Positions 1 to 7,788 of a stretch of 64,000 bases of DNA are shown in pieces. A program made the translations under genes and the position numbers. Within the stretch, counting starts at the first letter, position 1. Each line of letters starts with the position of its first letter. Under the pieces are notes generated by a model, which was given only the letters and a program-made list of their open reading frames with translations, made no database searches and was not told the origin of the DNA. Source of the stretch: HRBIN30 sp964534275 (GTDB lineage Bacteria; Desulfobacterota; Binatia; HRBIN30); NCBI GenBank assembly GCA_964534275.1, contig CAZHQG010000002.1:62001-126000 (forward strand), written 5' to 3'.

Positions 1-558
1 CAGGAACAAAGCGGCAAAGCGCGCATCGAAGGCCGGGCTGAGGGAACCCTCGCGTTGCCCGCGGCGGATCGTTGCGGCAATGATGTCGGCGACTTCTTGC
101 TGGAATTTCAAGTATCGGGGCCAAACGCGCTCGCGGATCGATGTGCTCCAGTCGAGCCAAATCCGGGCATAGTCTTCGTGATTCGCGACGGAAGCAGAAA
201 ACTCCCTGGCGTGTTCCAGCAAGACCTGATCTGCGCGGAGTTCTTGACGCGCATGGATGCGGCGCGCCATGTCTACGTAAAAACGGGCCACTTCGTCCAA
301 CACGGCATCGACCAATGCCGCGCGGGTGGGGAAGTACACGAACACGGTGGCCAACGCGACCTTGCCTTCGCGGGCAATTTCCGCATGACGAGCTTCGCCA
401 AGGCCGCGTCGGGCAAACACCCGGAGGGCACACTCGAGCAGGTGCTGCCGCCGCAACGCGGGGTCGAGTCGCGGAGCACGCGGCCGCTGTGCTCGCCGTG
501 CCGCGCGCGTGCTGGACTTCGAAGTTGCCTGACTCCGCGAAGATTTTGCCTTGGCCAT
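1..558 (-). CDS. TetR/AcrR family transcriptional regulator (3' end cut by window edge)
   Basis: This is the first 186 codons of a minus-strand gene that runs off the left edge. The start is ATG at 558. A basic, low-complexity tail of about 35 residues precedes a typical TetR N-terminal helix-turn-helix: the segment LECALRVFARRGLGEARHAE, then IAREGKVALATVFVYFPTRA with the TVFVYFPTR recognition-helix signature, followed by an aromatic, acidic ligand-binding half. TetR proteins usually repress a neighbouring operon until a small ligand binds. The divergent diiron/ferredoxin operon at 703 is the obvious candidate target; that is inference. Family assignment is firm, ligand unknown. Confidence 0.85.
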   Translation of the reverse strand, partial: MAKAKSSRSQATSKSSTRAARRAQRPRAPRLDPALRRQHLLECALRVFARRGLGEARHAEIAREGKVALATVFVYFPTRAALVDAVLDEVARFYVDMARRIHARQELRADQVLLEHAREFSASVANHEDYARIWLDWSTSIRERVWPRYLKFQQEVADIIAATIRRGQREGSLSPAFDARFAALFL

Positions 559-571
559 CGAGCAAGCCACG

Positions 572-682
572 TTATCAATCGTCGCCTGCTTGTGCACGTT
601 GTTCGAGCATGCTGTGCGGCGACGCAACGAGGAAGACTGCTTGACTTCGGATGCTTCGTGGCGTAGTGAGTACATTATCAAT
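572..682. promoter_or_regulatory. Intergenic region between TetR gene and diiron operon with repeated TTATCAAT
   Basis: The divergent intergenic stretch holds two copies of TTATCAAT, at 572-579 and 675-682. The second lies inside a partly symmetrical sequence, GAGT at 668-671 and ACTC at 684-687. It sits just before the GGGAGGG ribosome-binding site of the gene at 703. TetR operators are usually imperfect palindromes overlapping such promoters, so this is a possible operator pair. The symmetry is weak and no clear -35/-10 pair was identified. Confidence 0.3.
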
Positions 683-702
683 AACTCCACGGGAGGGATG
701 TC

Positions 703-1914
703 ATGGCGTACAGCAACGAAGTACTGCACGGGGCCGGTGGCAGTCCGATGGTGGCAACGTTGTCGGGTCGGGAGCCGCAAGAGGAAGCATTGGCCAGATA
801 CGAGGCCGAATTTCGGCAGCATTACACGCAATGGATGGAAATCTTGCAGCGCAACGCGGAGCGCTTAGCCCGGGGGCAGTTTTCGTTGCATTGGATGGAT
901 ACATCGGGAGCGCAGTGGGGTCGCCGCGCAAAGCCTTCATCGCGCGGGCTGACCTATGCGGACATCAACCGCGTACCCGGGTACGGAGACGTGCCAGAAC
1001 TTGCCTCGTGGCTGAATTTCGCCCCTCGTGGGTCGGTGCGGGAGCCGTACCGCGACGAGATGCCGATCGTCGATGACTACACGGTCCTCGAGCGCGACGA
1101 GTTGTGGGCCGAAAACGTACTATCGCTGTACGAGGAGGCCAAAGCGCGACAGTGGAATGCCACGCGCGATATCCCTTGGGACGAACTGACCCCGCTGCCG
1201 GAAGACTTGGAGAAGGCGACCTGCCAGTTGTGCACCGCTCTGACAGAAGTGGAATTCGTGGCTGGCGATTTTCCCTCGAAGTGGATGTACCGCATCCCCC
1301 AGGATTTCCTGGAAGTGAAAAGTTTTCTCTCCACGCAAATTATGGACGAAGCGCGACACCAGGAGGTGTTCCGCAAGCGTGCCATTGCAGGTGGCGGACT
1401 GTTGCACGCATCGCCGGGTGCTGAGTGGGCTCTCAAGGCGATCTTGTGTGCGCCCACGCACACCATGGGGACCTTTTTGCTCAACTTGCTTGCCGAGGGC
1501 CTGGTACTGTCCGTGTTCCGCTCCGGCGAGATGATCGCGAAAACGCATGTAGACAAGGAGATTTTCCGCCGCTGCTTGCAAGACGAAGCACGCCACGTCT
1601 CGTATGGGGTCCTGGAGTTCCAGTGGTGGCTAGATCACCAGCCCGACCGCGAGCGCGCGTTGGAAACGCTGCATCGGTTTGCGGACGTTGGCGAGCAGGT
1701 CATCTTGTCAGCCTTCACCGAGCCGACGCTGGTGGAGCCCATTGCCATTTTGCTCGGCGGCGGGCTTGCGAAAATTGACGCCGGGATGGAGGGCATGATG
1801 CGCGTGTGGTCGATGTTCATCGACGAGTATCTACAACGTTGCGAGCGCGCCGGGTTCGACCGCCGCAGCCGATGCATCTTGCCGGCCGAGGCTCCTTGGA
1901 GGATGGCTGCATGA
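703..1914 (+). CDS. Ferritin-like diiron protein, probable diiron oxygenase
   Basis: The product is 403 residues, begins at an ATG behind GGGAGGG, and shows the diiron carboxylate signature twice. TEVEF (E182/E184) and DEARH (E216, H219) form the first half; AEG (E265) and DEARH (E295, H298) form the second. This E...ExxH...E...ExxH layout is that of ferritin-like oxygenases and of the R2 fold of ribonucleotide reductase. The N-terminal 130 residues are not part of the four-helix core. It is translationally coupled (ATGA) to an SCP2-like protein and followed by a ferredoxin that could supply electrons, so an O2-dependent oxidation is more likely than iron storage. The substrate cannot be read from sequence. 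Confidence 0.8.
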   Translation: MAYSNEVLHGAGGSPMVATLSGREPQEEALARYEAEFRQHYTQWMEILQRNAERLARGQFSLHWMDTSGAQWGRRAKPSSRGLTYADINRVPGYGDVPELASWLNFAPRGSVREPYRDEMPIVDDYTVLERDELWAENVLSLYEEAKARQWNATRDIPWDELTPLPEDLEKATCQLCTALTEVEFVAGDFPSKWMYRIPQDFLEVKSFLSTQIMDEARHQEVFRKRAIAGGGLLHASPGAEWALKAILCAPTHTMGTFLLNLLAEGLVLSVFRSGEMIAKTHVDKEIFRRCLQDEARHVSYGVLEFQWWLDHQPDRERALETLHRFADVGEQVILSAFTEPTLVEPIAILLGGGLAKIDAGMEGMMRVWSMFIDEYLQRCERAGFDRRSRCILPAEAPWRMAA

Positions 1915-2411
1915 GTTCGGTCGAGGCTCACCCGGAAACTGTCGGGCAGGGCGAGCTCCGGCGCACGGCGCGTTTTCCCTCCGTCCGCTGGTTCGAGCTC
2001 CTCGGCGATTTGATGAATCGTCAGCGGTCTCGTTTCGAACACCTGGGGTACGTGGACTGTGTGGCCGAGTTCTGCGTGACCGATGTCGTTCCGGAACCAT
2101 TTGTGGTGCAAGTTGTGTTCGAAGAGTTCGGCGTGGCCGAGGTGCGGAAACCCATGGCTGGCGAGCGCGAGCGTGCGGATTTCCGAGTGGAGGGGCGTCT
2201 CGTTACGTGGAGAGAGATGATCGAGAGCATTGTGCGGAACGGTGGGCGGCCGGATCTTTCGCAGACCTTGAACTACCTGACCCACATGGGAACTCCGATG
2301 CGGGTGATCGGATCGGATCCGATTCGCCGCGACTTGTACTTTCGCTACGCGCAGAGCTTGCAGGAGTTCTTCAACAACGCGGCTTCGATCGACACGCAGT
2401 TCGAGGAGTAA
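1911..2411 (+). CDS. SCP2-like (sterol carrier) domain protein
   Basis: This 166-residue protein starts at the ATG that overlaps the stop codon of the diiron gene. The central part has an SCP2-like pattern: a beta-rich stretch (VDCVAEFCVTD, FVVQVVFEEFGV), then ADFRVEGRLVTWREMIESIV, which resembles the conserved end of SCP2 domains where a strand leads into a helix that gates the lipid pocket. SCP2 proteins bind hydrophobic ligands such as sterols and fatty acyl chains. Inside this operon it may present a lipid-like substrate to the diiron protein. No signal peptide is visible, so it is probably cytoplasmic. The assignment rests on pattern alone and could also fit a dedicated small subunit of the oxygenase. 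Confidence 0.5.
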   Translation: MSSVEAHPETVGQGELRRTARFPSVRWFELLGDLMNRQRSRFEHLGYVDCVAEFCVTDVVPEPFVVQVVFEEFGVAEVRKPMAGERERADFRVEGRLVTWREMIESIVRNGGRPDLSQTLNYLTHMGTPMRVIGSDPIRRDLYFRYAQSLQEFFNNAASIDTQFEE

Positions 2412-2418
2412 CGACAAA

Positions 2419-2706
2419 ATGGCAGGATCGGTGGCGCGCCACGGCCACTTTTACATCGACGAAACGTGTATTGGCTGCGGAGCTTGCGAACACGCTTGCC
2501 CGGGCAAAGTCGATGCGATTGTTCCCGTGCCAGGGGACTTCCTGGGTCGCTTCTCGATCGTGGTCGAGGAGTGCATCGACTGCGGATTTTGCGTGCCCCT
2601 CTGCCCCGTTGCATGCATTCACGACGCCCGCCGGGAGGGGCTGGTTGCCGGGCGAGGCGGCTACACACGCATCAAGGAACTGCAAGCATGGGCGCGAGGG
2701 GAGTGA
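2419..2706 (+). CDS. 2x[4Fe-4S] ferredoxin
   Basis: The 95-residue protein carries two cysteine motifs, CIGCGACEHACPG and CIDCGFCVPLCPV, the standard CxxCxxCxxxCP arrangement for two [4Fe-4S] clusters. It starts 8 bases after the upstream stop and is the last gene of the diiron/SCP2 unit. Ferredoxins of this type are small cytoplasmic electron carriers. The position suggests that it is the dedicated electron donor for the diiron protein; no reductase gene lies beside it, so a general cellular reductase would have to charge it. Confidence 0.9.
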   Translation: MAGSVARHGHFYIDETCIGCGACEHACPGKVDAIVPVPGDFLGRFSIVVEECIDCGFCVPLCPVACIHDARREGLVAGRGGYTRIKELQAWARGE

Positions 2707-3072
2707 GGTCTGCTAAATTGGCTGCTGCACAGGTTTTCCCGAGAGCAGCAGGTTGAACTGGACGTCGCTCGTAGCTCGGTAGATCCGGACTCGCGGATTA
2801 ACTTGTGCCCCCGGGGCAAACGCCTCGGCTCCGCGGGAGCTAGGCTGCGGCGATGTGAAGAAGGTCCTGCTTGCAACGAGCCGCAGGTGCAGCAGGGCAA
2901 CACTCACACGCTGCAGCCTAGAACTCGCCTCGAACCCTCCGCGGGTATCCGAGGTGCTACCACCGTTGCGATGGATTTTGGAGGCGCGCTTCGGGCGCCA
3001 AAGAATTCACCGTGACAGCTAGCCTTCCAGCGCCAGCGGGTGGTATACAGGTCGGCACCTTCGGAGGGAGCA
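2707..3072 (+). other. Intergenic region, no supported gene
   Basis: 366 bases separate the ferredoxin from the radical SAM gene. A short hairpin with stem GGCGC/GCGCC lies near 2981-2999. The GGAGGG ribosome-binding site of the next gene is at 3063-3068. An open minus-strand frame at 2713-2907 lacks a recognisable start context and family. The promoter of the radical SAM gene probably lies here, but I cannot place it. Confidence 0.4.
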
Positions 3073-4623
3073 ATGAAGATTTACTTAATCGCCCCGAAAA
3101 ACCCTGAGTCGTTTTGGACCTTCGACCGAATTCTGCCGAGTTTGGGAAAGCAGTGTGTTTTTCCGAACCTGTCCCTTCCGACAGTTGCTGGGATTACTCC
3201 GCGGCATCACGAGGTTGTCCTTTGCGACGAGAACGTGGAGGAGGTCGATTTCGATACCGATGCGGACATCGTGGGCCTCACCGGTTACGTAATCCACAAG
3301 CAACGGATCTTCGAGTTGGCAGCGGAGTTTCGGCGCCGCGGGAAGTTCGTTGTGGCGGGTGGGCCGTTCGCGTCGCTGTGCCCGGAGGAACTGCGTGGCA
3401 AAGTAGATGTCATTTTTATCGACGAGGCCGAATACACTTGGCCACAGTTCTTGGAGGATTTTGAGCGCGGCACCTGGAAGTCGGAATATCGCCAGGTGGA
3501 AAAGCCCAGCATGCACGATTCCCCACTGCCGCGCTTCGATTTGCTCAAAGTGGATCGGTACCGCACGATGACCATCCAATTCGCGCGCGGCTGCCCGTTC
3601 AACTGCGAGTTCTGTGACATCATCGTGATGTACGGAAGACGACCGCGCACGAAAACCGTCGCTCAGGTCATGGCTGAGGTACAAGAAATTCATCGCCTGG
3701 GCGTGCGCAACATTTTCGTGGTCGACGACAACTTCATTGGCAACAAGAAAGAAGCGAAAGAGTTACTGCGGGCACTTGCCGCGTGGCAGCAAGCCAACGG
3801 GTACCCGATCGAGATGATGACGGAAGTCACTTTGAACGTGGCGCAAGACGACGAGCTTCTAGAACTCATGCGGGCGGCCAACTTCACCACCATTTTCATC
3901 GGCATCGAGTCGCCTCGGCGTGAGAGCCTACAGGAAACACACAAGACACAAAACTTGCGCGGGAGTTTGCTGGACGCAGTGCACCGCATCCAGCGCGCCG
4001 GAATCGAAGTGATGGCGGGTATGATCGTCGGCTTCGATCACGACGATCCCACCATTTTCGAAGAGCAGTTTGAATTTATCCAGCAGGCTCGCATTCCTGT
4101 GTCGATGACCGGCATGCTCAACGCCGTTCCGAAGACGCCCTTGTACGAGCGATTGAAACGCGCCGGAAGGCTCATTGCCGAGTCTGTTGGCGACCAGTTC
4201 GTCTTCACCAACATTGTGCCCGCCGGGATGTCGCGTGCCGAATTGTATGCCGGCTACAAGCGCTTGTTGGAGCGACTGTACGGTTACCGCAGTTACCGCC
4301 GTCGGGTCATGGATTTTATCCTAAACCGCGGCCAGCTCGCGCAAAACCGCTTGGTGACGTCAGCGCAAGATATCAAGATTTTCTTCCGTGTGCTCTGGCA
4401 TTGCGTGTTGCGCGCGTCGCCAGCGCGGGCGTGGCTCACGCTTTCGCTGATGCTCGAAACACTCCTGCGCCGTCCCCGAGCGTTTCGCGACGCCGTGACG
4501 TTCGCGTTGCTCCACAAGCACTTGTACGAATACATGCGTAGCACCGGCAAGCGGCTCGACGCACTGTTACGCGAACTGCAGGAGTTCCCGGAGTCTCAGC
4601 GGATGGTGCCGCAAGAGTCCTGA
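3073..4623 (+). CDS. B12-binding domain radical SAM protein (DUF4070/HpnR-like group)
   Basis: The start is the ATG 4 bases after GGAGGGAG, giving 516 residues. The N-terminal 150 residues resemble the cobalamin-binding fold (HEVVLCDENVE, ADIVGLTGYVIH, VVAGGPFASL). The radical SAM cluster motif CPFNCEFCD has cysteines at about 174, 178 and 181, followed by VVDDNFIGNKKEAKELLRAL and a C-terminal DUF4070-like helical part with YGYRSYRRRVMDFI. Such enzymes perform cobalamin- and SAM-dependent methylation or carbon-skeleton chemistry on lipids (for example hopanoid 3-methylation by HpnR), porphyrins or natural products. The closeness to an SCP2-like and a diiron protein hints at lipid chemistry, but the 366-base gap leaves it uncertain whether it belongs to that operon. 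Confidence 0.82.
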   Translation: MKIYLIAPKNPESFWTFDRILPSLGKQCVFPNLSLPTVAGITPRHHEVVLCDENVEEVDFDTDADIVGLTGYVIHKQRIFELAAEFRRRGKFVVAGGPFASLCPEELRGKVDVIFIDEAEYTWPQFLEDFERGTWKSEYRQVEKPSMHDSPLPRFDLLKVDRYRTMTIQFARGCPFNCEFCDIIVMYGRRPRTKTVAQVMAEVQEIHRLGVRNIFVVDDNFIGNKKEAKELLRALAAWQQANGYPIEMMTEVTLNVAQDDELLELMRAANFTTIFIGIESPRRESLQETHKTQNLRGSLLDAVHRIQRAGIEVMAGMIVGFDHDDPTIFEEQFEFIQQARIPVSMTGMLNAVPKTPLYERLKRAGRLIAESVGDQFVFTNIVPAGMSRAELYAGYKRLLERLYGYRSYRRRVMDFILNRGQLAQNRLVTSAQDIKIFFRVLWHCVLRASPARAWLTLSLMLETLLRRPRAFRDAVTFALLHKHLYEYMRSTGKRLDALLRELQEFPESQRMVPQES

Positions 4624-4628
4624 ACGGT

Positions 4629-6218
4629 TTACAACGCGAGGAACAAGTCCGCTCCCGACTCCGCGGTGAGCTGCCGCACCGACGTGACGCGGTCGCTGAA
4701 CTGGCGCAAGACGTTCGTGTTCGCGATGCCGACATCGATGAGCACAGACAGCAGGCGGAACTCCAATCGCTGTTTGTGATCCCGAAACTGCTGGAGCCAC
4801 GCTGGGTCCACCGCGCACTCGCCATCTGTGATGAACACGATGTCCCCCTTACGGTATTCGGCCCGCTGCAGCGTCGCGATGGCAGCGTCGAGCGGCTTTT
4901 GGAAGTCCGTAGACCCGCCAGGGAAGTAGCTCGCGAACTCCAAAACTCGATGCGGTTCGCTCTCGTACCGCTGTCTCGGGTTGAGGTCGATCTCGAACAA
5001 CGGCTGGTCCGCGCCAGAAAAGCAAATGGCTCGAAACAACCGTCGCTGGCGCTGAGCGATGTCGAGCAGCGTAAGCGCGATTGCTTTTGCCCAAATCTCC
5101 TTGTCGCCCGACATCGAGGAACTGACGTCGAGACACACCACCATCGGCCCACGCGAGCGCCGTTGCTGCCCGCGCAGTTCGTACTGCAGGAGGCTACCCT
5201 CCAGCAGCCGGCGGCGAAACTCACGCCTGCGCCACGGGTGCCGCAGGGCAACAAGCTCGCACGGAAGCAAGCGGCTCCAGTCGCTTCCTTGAACCACCGC
5301 GTGCGTCTCTTCGCTTGCGCGTTCGTACACGCGGCGGCGCAGCGCCCAGGAATGCGTGCGCATCCTACCGACGAGGCGGGCGAGTTTTTGTAGGCGCGGG
5401 TTCTCGGCCAACTTCTTCCCTAACTCGATTTGCAACCCTACCGAGTCGCCCGAGGTGCCGCCCCAGTGCCCGGGCCACTGTTGCAGTTGTTGCTGTGCGT
5501 CGTGCACGATCATGGCGGTGCGTCCGACCTCCGCGTGCAGGTGGCTACCCTGTCGCTCCAGCAGTTCTCGCGCGGCTTTCTCCGCGTCGCGCGCCCGCCA
5601 CGCGAGATTGCGTTGTAAAACCGCTGCCTCTCGATGGAGCCGCTCGCTGAGCGGAGCGAGGTGGGAGCGGCGCGCCTCTGAGAACTGCTCGACGAGTTCA
5701 CGGGCAGAGAGGGCCTCTTCTTCGATGCGGCGCAGCTCGGTTTCTTGGTGGTGGAGTGCCCAGAAATCCAGCATTTGTGCCCGGTTGACGAGCCGTTCCG
5801 ACTTCAACAATCCGAGCAGCCGTTCCCCGAGGGTGAGAGCCGCAAGGCCGCTTTGTCGCTCGTCTAGGACCGTCTGTAATCGCAGCGCTTCGAATGCGGG
5901 TGCGTCAACGATCGCGTCGAGTAAGGCCTTGTGGAAGAAGGCGCTCGGGAGCACTTGTTCCGGCGGCCGGAACACCAAGGTCGCTTTGTACAGCAGAGCG
6001 TAAAGGTCGAACAGGAGCGCCGAGAAGTGGGGAAGGAACTTTTGCCCGGTCGCTTCTGCAGCGCGCAAGGACGGCAGATCACGGCAGAGGTGCGCAAAAG
6101 CCTCGGCATCGTAAGAGTCGGTTTCCACCCAATAGGGGACCCGATCACCGACCGACTGCCACGCAATGGTCTTGAGCGGTCGAGCAAGCCATTGCTTTTG
6201 TGGCGGTGTTCGCTTCAT
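4629..6218 (-). CDS. VWA-domain protein, MoxR partner (CoxE/ViaA-like)
   Basis: The gene begins at ATG 6218, a few bases after the stop of the MoxR gene, and encodes 529 residues. The N-terminal 350 residues are helical and coiled-coil-like, rich in Leu, Arg and Glu. The C-terminal third is a von Willebrand factor A domain with an intact metal-ion-dependent adhesion site: DVSSSMSGD at about residue 364, GGSTDFQKPL, and ITDGE. VWA proteins encoded next to MoxR ATPases act as a chaperone pair that remodels or activates metalloenzymes and complexes, as RavA-ViaA does. Its target is unknown. No signal peptide or membrane segment is visible. Confidence 0.85.
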   Translation of the reverse strand: MKRTPPQKQWLARPLKTIAWQSVGDRVPYWVETDSYDAEAFAHLCRDLPSLRAAEATGQKFLPHFSALLFDLYALLYKATLVFRPPEQVLPSAFFHKALLDAIVDAPAFEALRLQTVLDERQSGLAALTLGERLLGLLKSERLVNRAQMLDFWALHHQETELRRIEEEALSARELVEQFSEARRSHLAPLSERLHREAAVLQRNLAWRARDAEKAARELLERQGSHLHAEVGRTAMIVHDAQQQLQQWPGHWGGTSGDSVGLQIELGKKLAENPRLQKLARLVGRMRTHSWALRRRVYERASEETHAVVQGSDWSRLLPCELVALRHPWRRREFRRRLLEGSLLQYELRGQQRRSRGPMVVCLDVSSSMSGDKEIWAKAIALTLLDIAQRQRRLFRAICFSGADQPLFEIDLNPRQRYESEPHRVLEFASYFPGGSTDFQKPLDAAIATLQRAEYRKGDIVFITDGECAVDPAWLQQFRDHKQRLEFRLLSVLIDVGIANTNVLRQFSDRVTSVRQLTAESGADLFLAL

Positions 6219-6226
6219 TTCAGCGC

Positions 6227-7345
6227 TCAAAGGGTTTCGAGCATGCGCTTTTGAATCTCTTCGATTTCTTGGCGCACAGCCTCGACTCGGTCGGTGGGCC
6301 TTCCGGCCGTACGTGCCGCCTCCACCAATGCCGACACTTTGTGGAGGAGATGGCGTAACTTCGTGTGCGCTTCCACGACGGCACGACTGCGCATTTCTAC
6401 ATTGTCCCAAGAGCGGTTCGCATATTCTTCGAGCTCTTTTCCTTGGAACAGGAGAGCCCGTGCTTCGTCCTCGTAGCCACGTAAGAGTTCCCGGATTGTT
6501 GCGCGCACTTCCTTCTGCTCGGTGGGCGCGCGCCACAGCACGTGTTCGAGGAAGAACACGTCATCTTCGGCAACAGCATGGTCGCCCCGCAACAGGGCGC
6601 GTGCTTGCAACAAGCTGACAGCTTGGCGGTAGCGCCGGTCCGAGGCAACGATTCCCTTGCGGGCGAGTTCTTTCCGCAGGTCCGCGAGGGTACGGTAGAT
6701 CGTCTGCGGAACCCGGACGTCACAGACCAAGGCTTGGAGGACGCGGAGATCCTCCAACGAGAGCGAGGTTCTTTCCGGCGCTGCGCGGCCTTCTAGCATC
6801 CGGAGGAAGTGGTGGTCCTCCGCAATGTAGTCCACAACGAAGCGCACGAGAAATCGATCGTACAACGCTTGCAGTTCGTCATCGTCAGGGAGCTCGTTGG
6901 TCGCGCCAAACAATGTCAACAAAGGCACGTGCGCCACCTCCCGCCCGTTGTGGAAGCGGCGTTCGTTCATAATGGCCAACAACGCATTGAGAATGGAGGA
7001 ATTGGCCTTGAACACCTCGTCGAGGAAGGCGATGTGCGCCTCGGGCAGTTTGCCAGTGGTCACACGGCGATACTCGTCGTGTTCCAGTCCCGCAAGCGAC
7101 ACGGCTCCGAACAATTCCTCCGGGGTGGAGAAGCGAGTGAGCAGCCACTGAAAATATTGCGCGCCTTCGAGCCGCGAGCACAGTTCGTCGGCAAGCATCG
7201 ATTTCGCCGTTCCAGGTGGGCCGATCAGCAACAGGTGCTGCTGTGCCAACAAGCAGACGAGAGCTCCCTCGATCACCTGATCCCGCTCGACGAAACACTG
7301 CGATAGCTCGCTGCGGATGTGCTGGAGTCGTTCGAGGGTGGCCAT
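6227..7345 (-). CDS. MoxR-family AAA+ ATPase (RavA-like)
   Basis: Starting at ATG 7345, the 372-residue product has Walker A GPPGTAKS at residues 42-49, Walker B IAFLDEVFKA, sensor-1 GATNELP and the MoxR-type insert and lid helices. The first half matches RavA/MoxR ATPases (FSTPEELFG, NSSILNALLAIMNERRFHNG). It lies 8 bases upstream of the VWA gene, the usual MoxR-VWA partnership. It is cytoplasmic, forms hexamers in characterised relatives, and probably uses ATP to drive maturation of a client complex together with the VWA protein. Confidence 0.92.
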   Translation of the reverse strand: MATLERLQHIRSELSQCFVERDQVIEGALVCLLAQQHLLLIGPPGTAKSMLADELCSRLEGAQYFQWLLTRFSTPEELFGAVSLAGLEHDEYRRVTTGKLPEAHIAFLDEVFKANSSILNALLAIMNERRFHNGREVAHVPLLTLFGATNELPDDDELQALYDRFLVRFVVDYIAEDHHFLRMLEGRAAPERTSLSLEDLRVLQALVCDVRVPQTIYRTLADLRKELARKGIVASDRRYRQAVSLLQARALLRGDHAVAEDDVFFLEHVLWRAPTEQKEVRATIRELLRGYEDEARALLFQGKELEEYANRSWDNVEMRSRAVVEAHTKLRHLLHKVSALVEAARTAGRPTDRVEAVRQEIEEIQKRMLETL

Positions 7346-7388
7346 GGCGACGATGCTAAAGGCACCTACCCGCGCGTGCAAGCAGCGA

Positions 7389-7757
7389 TCACGGAAGGGG
7401 TACGGGCGTCGGTGTTGGCGTAGCGAATAGCACCAGAACTTCGTTCGGCCCGACGAGTCCGAGGCGTTGGCGGATTACTTGCTCGAGGTAGCGATCGTCC
7501 TGCTCGAGGCGTTGCAAATGGTGGCGCTGCCGCTCGTTCTGCTGGTGCAAACGGAAGAGCTGCGTTTCGAGCTGTGCTTGCTGCCCTTCGAGAAAGCGGA
7601 GGTGAAGCAAGCCGTCGCGGCCCCAAATGGCGTACGCCGCGAGCAACACGAGCGGGGTGATTGCGAAAAGCAGCGCAATTTTGTGTTTTGCTTTTGAAAA
7701 AGATACACGCACAGAGCTGGCCCAAGGTTCAACGTCGTAGAAACGAGTGTACCGCAC
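7389..7757 (-). CDS. FtsB/DivIC-like septum formation initiator
   Basis: About 122 residues: a short cytoplasmic tail, one membrane helix (ALLFAITPLVLLAAYAIWG), a coiled coil (LETQLFRLHQQNERQRHHLQRLEQ), and the family end VIRQRLGLVGPNEVLVLF. This is the architecture of FtsB/DivIC, which bridges FtsL and FtsQ in the divisome. It ends in an unusual Thr-Pro tail, ATPTPTPVPLP. The start is uncertain: GTG 7757 gives the full length but leaves only 31 bases to the divergent eno start, and GTG 7712 would leave more room for promoters. Neighbouring eno and ftsB-like genes are a frequent pairing in bacteria. Confidence 0.8.
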   Translation of the reverse strand: MRYTRFYDVEPWASSVRVSFSKAKHKIALLFAITPLVLLAAYAIWGRDGLLHLRFLEGQQAQLETQLFRLHQQNERQRHHLQRLEQDDRYLEQVIRQRLGLVGPNEVLVLFATPTPTPVPLP

Positions 7758-7788
7758 AGTTCAGTTCCAATCCAAGAAGGAGGGAGCA

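Noticed and set aside
2713..2907. Minus-strand open frame of 64 codons in the ferredoxin-radical SAM gap
   Set aside because: No convincing start, RBS or family. It may be a remnant but cannot be supported.
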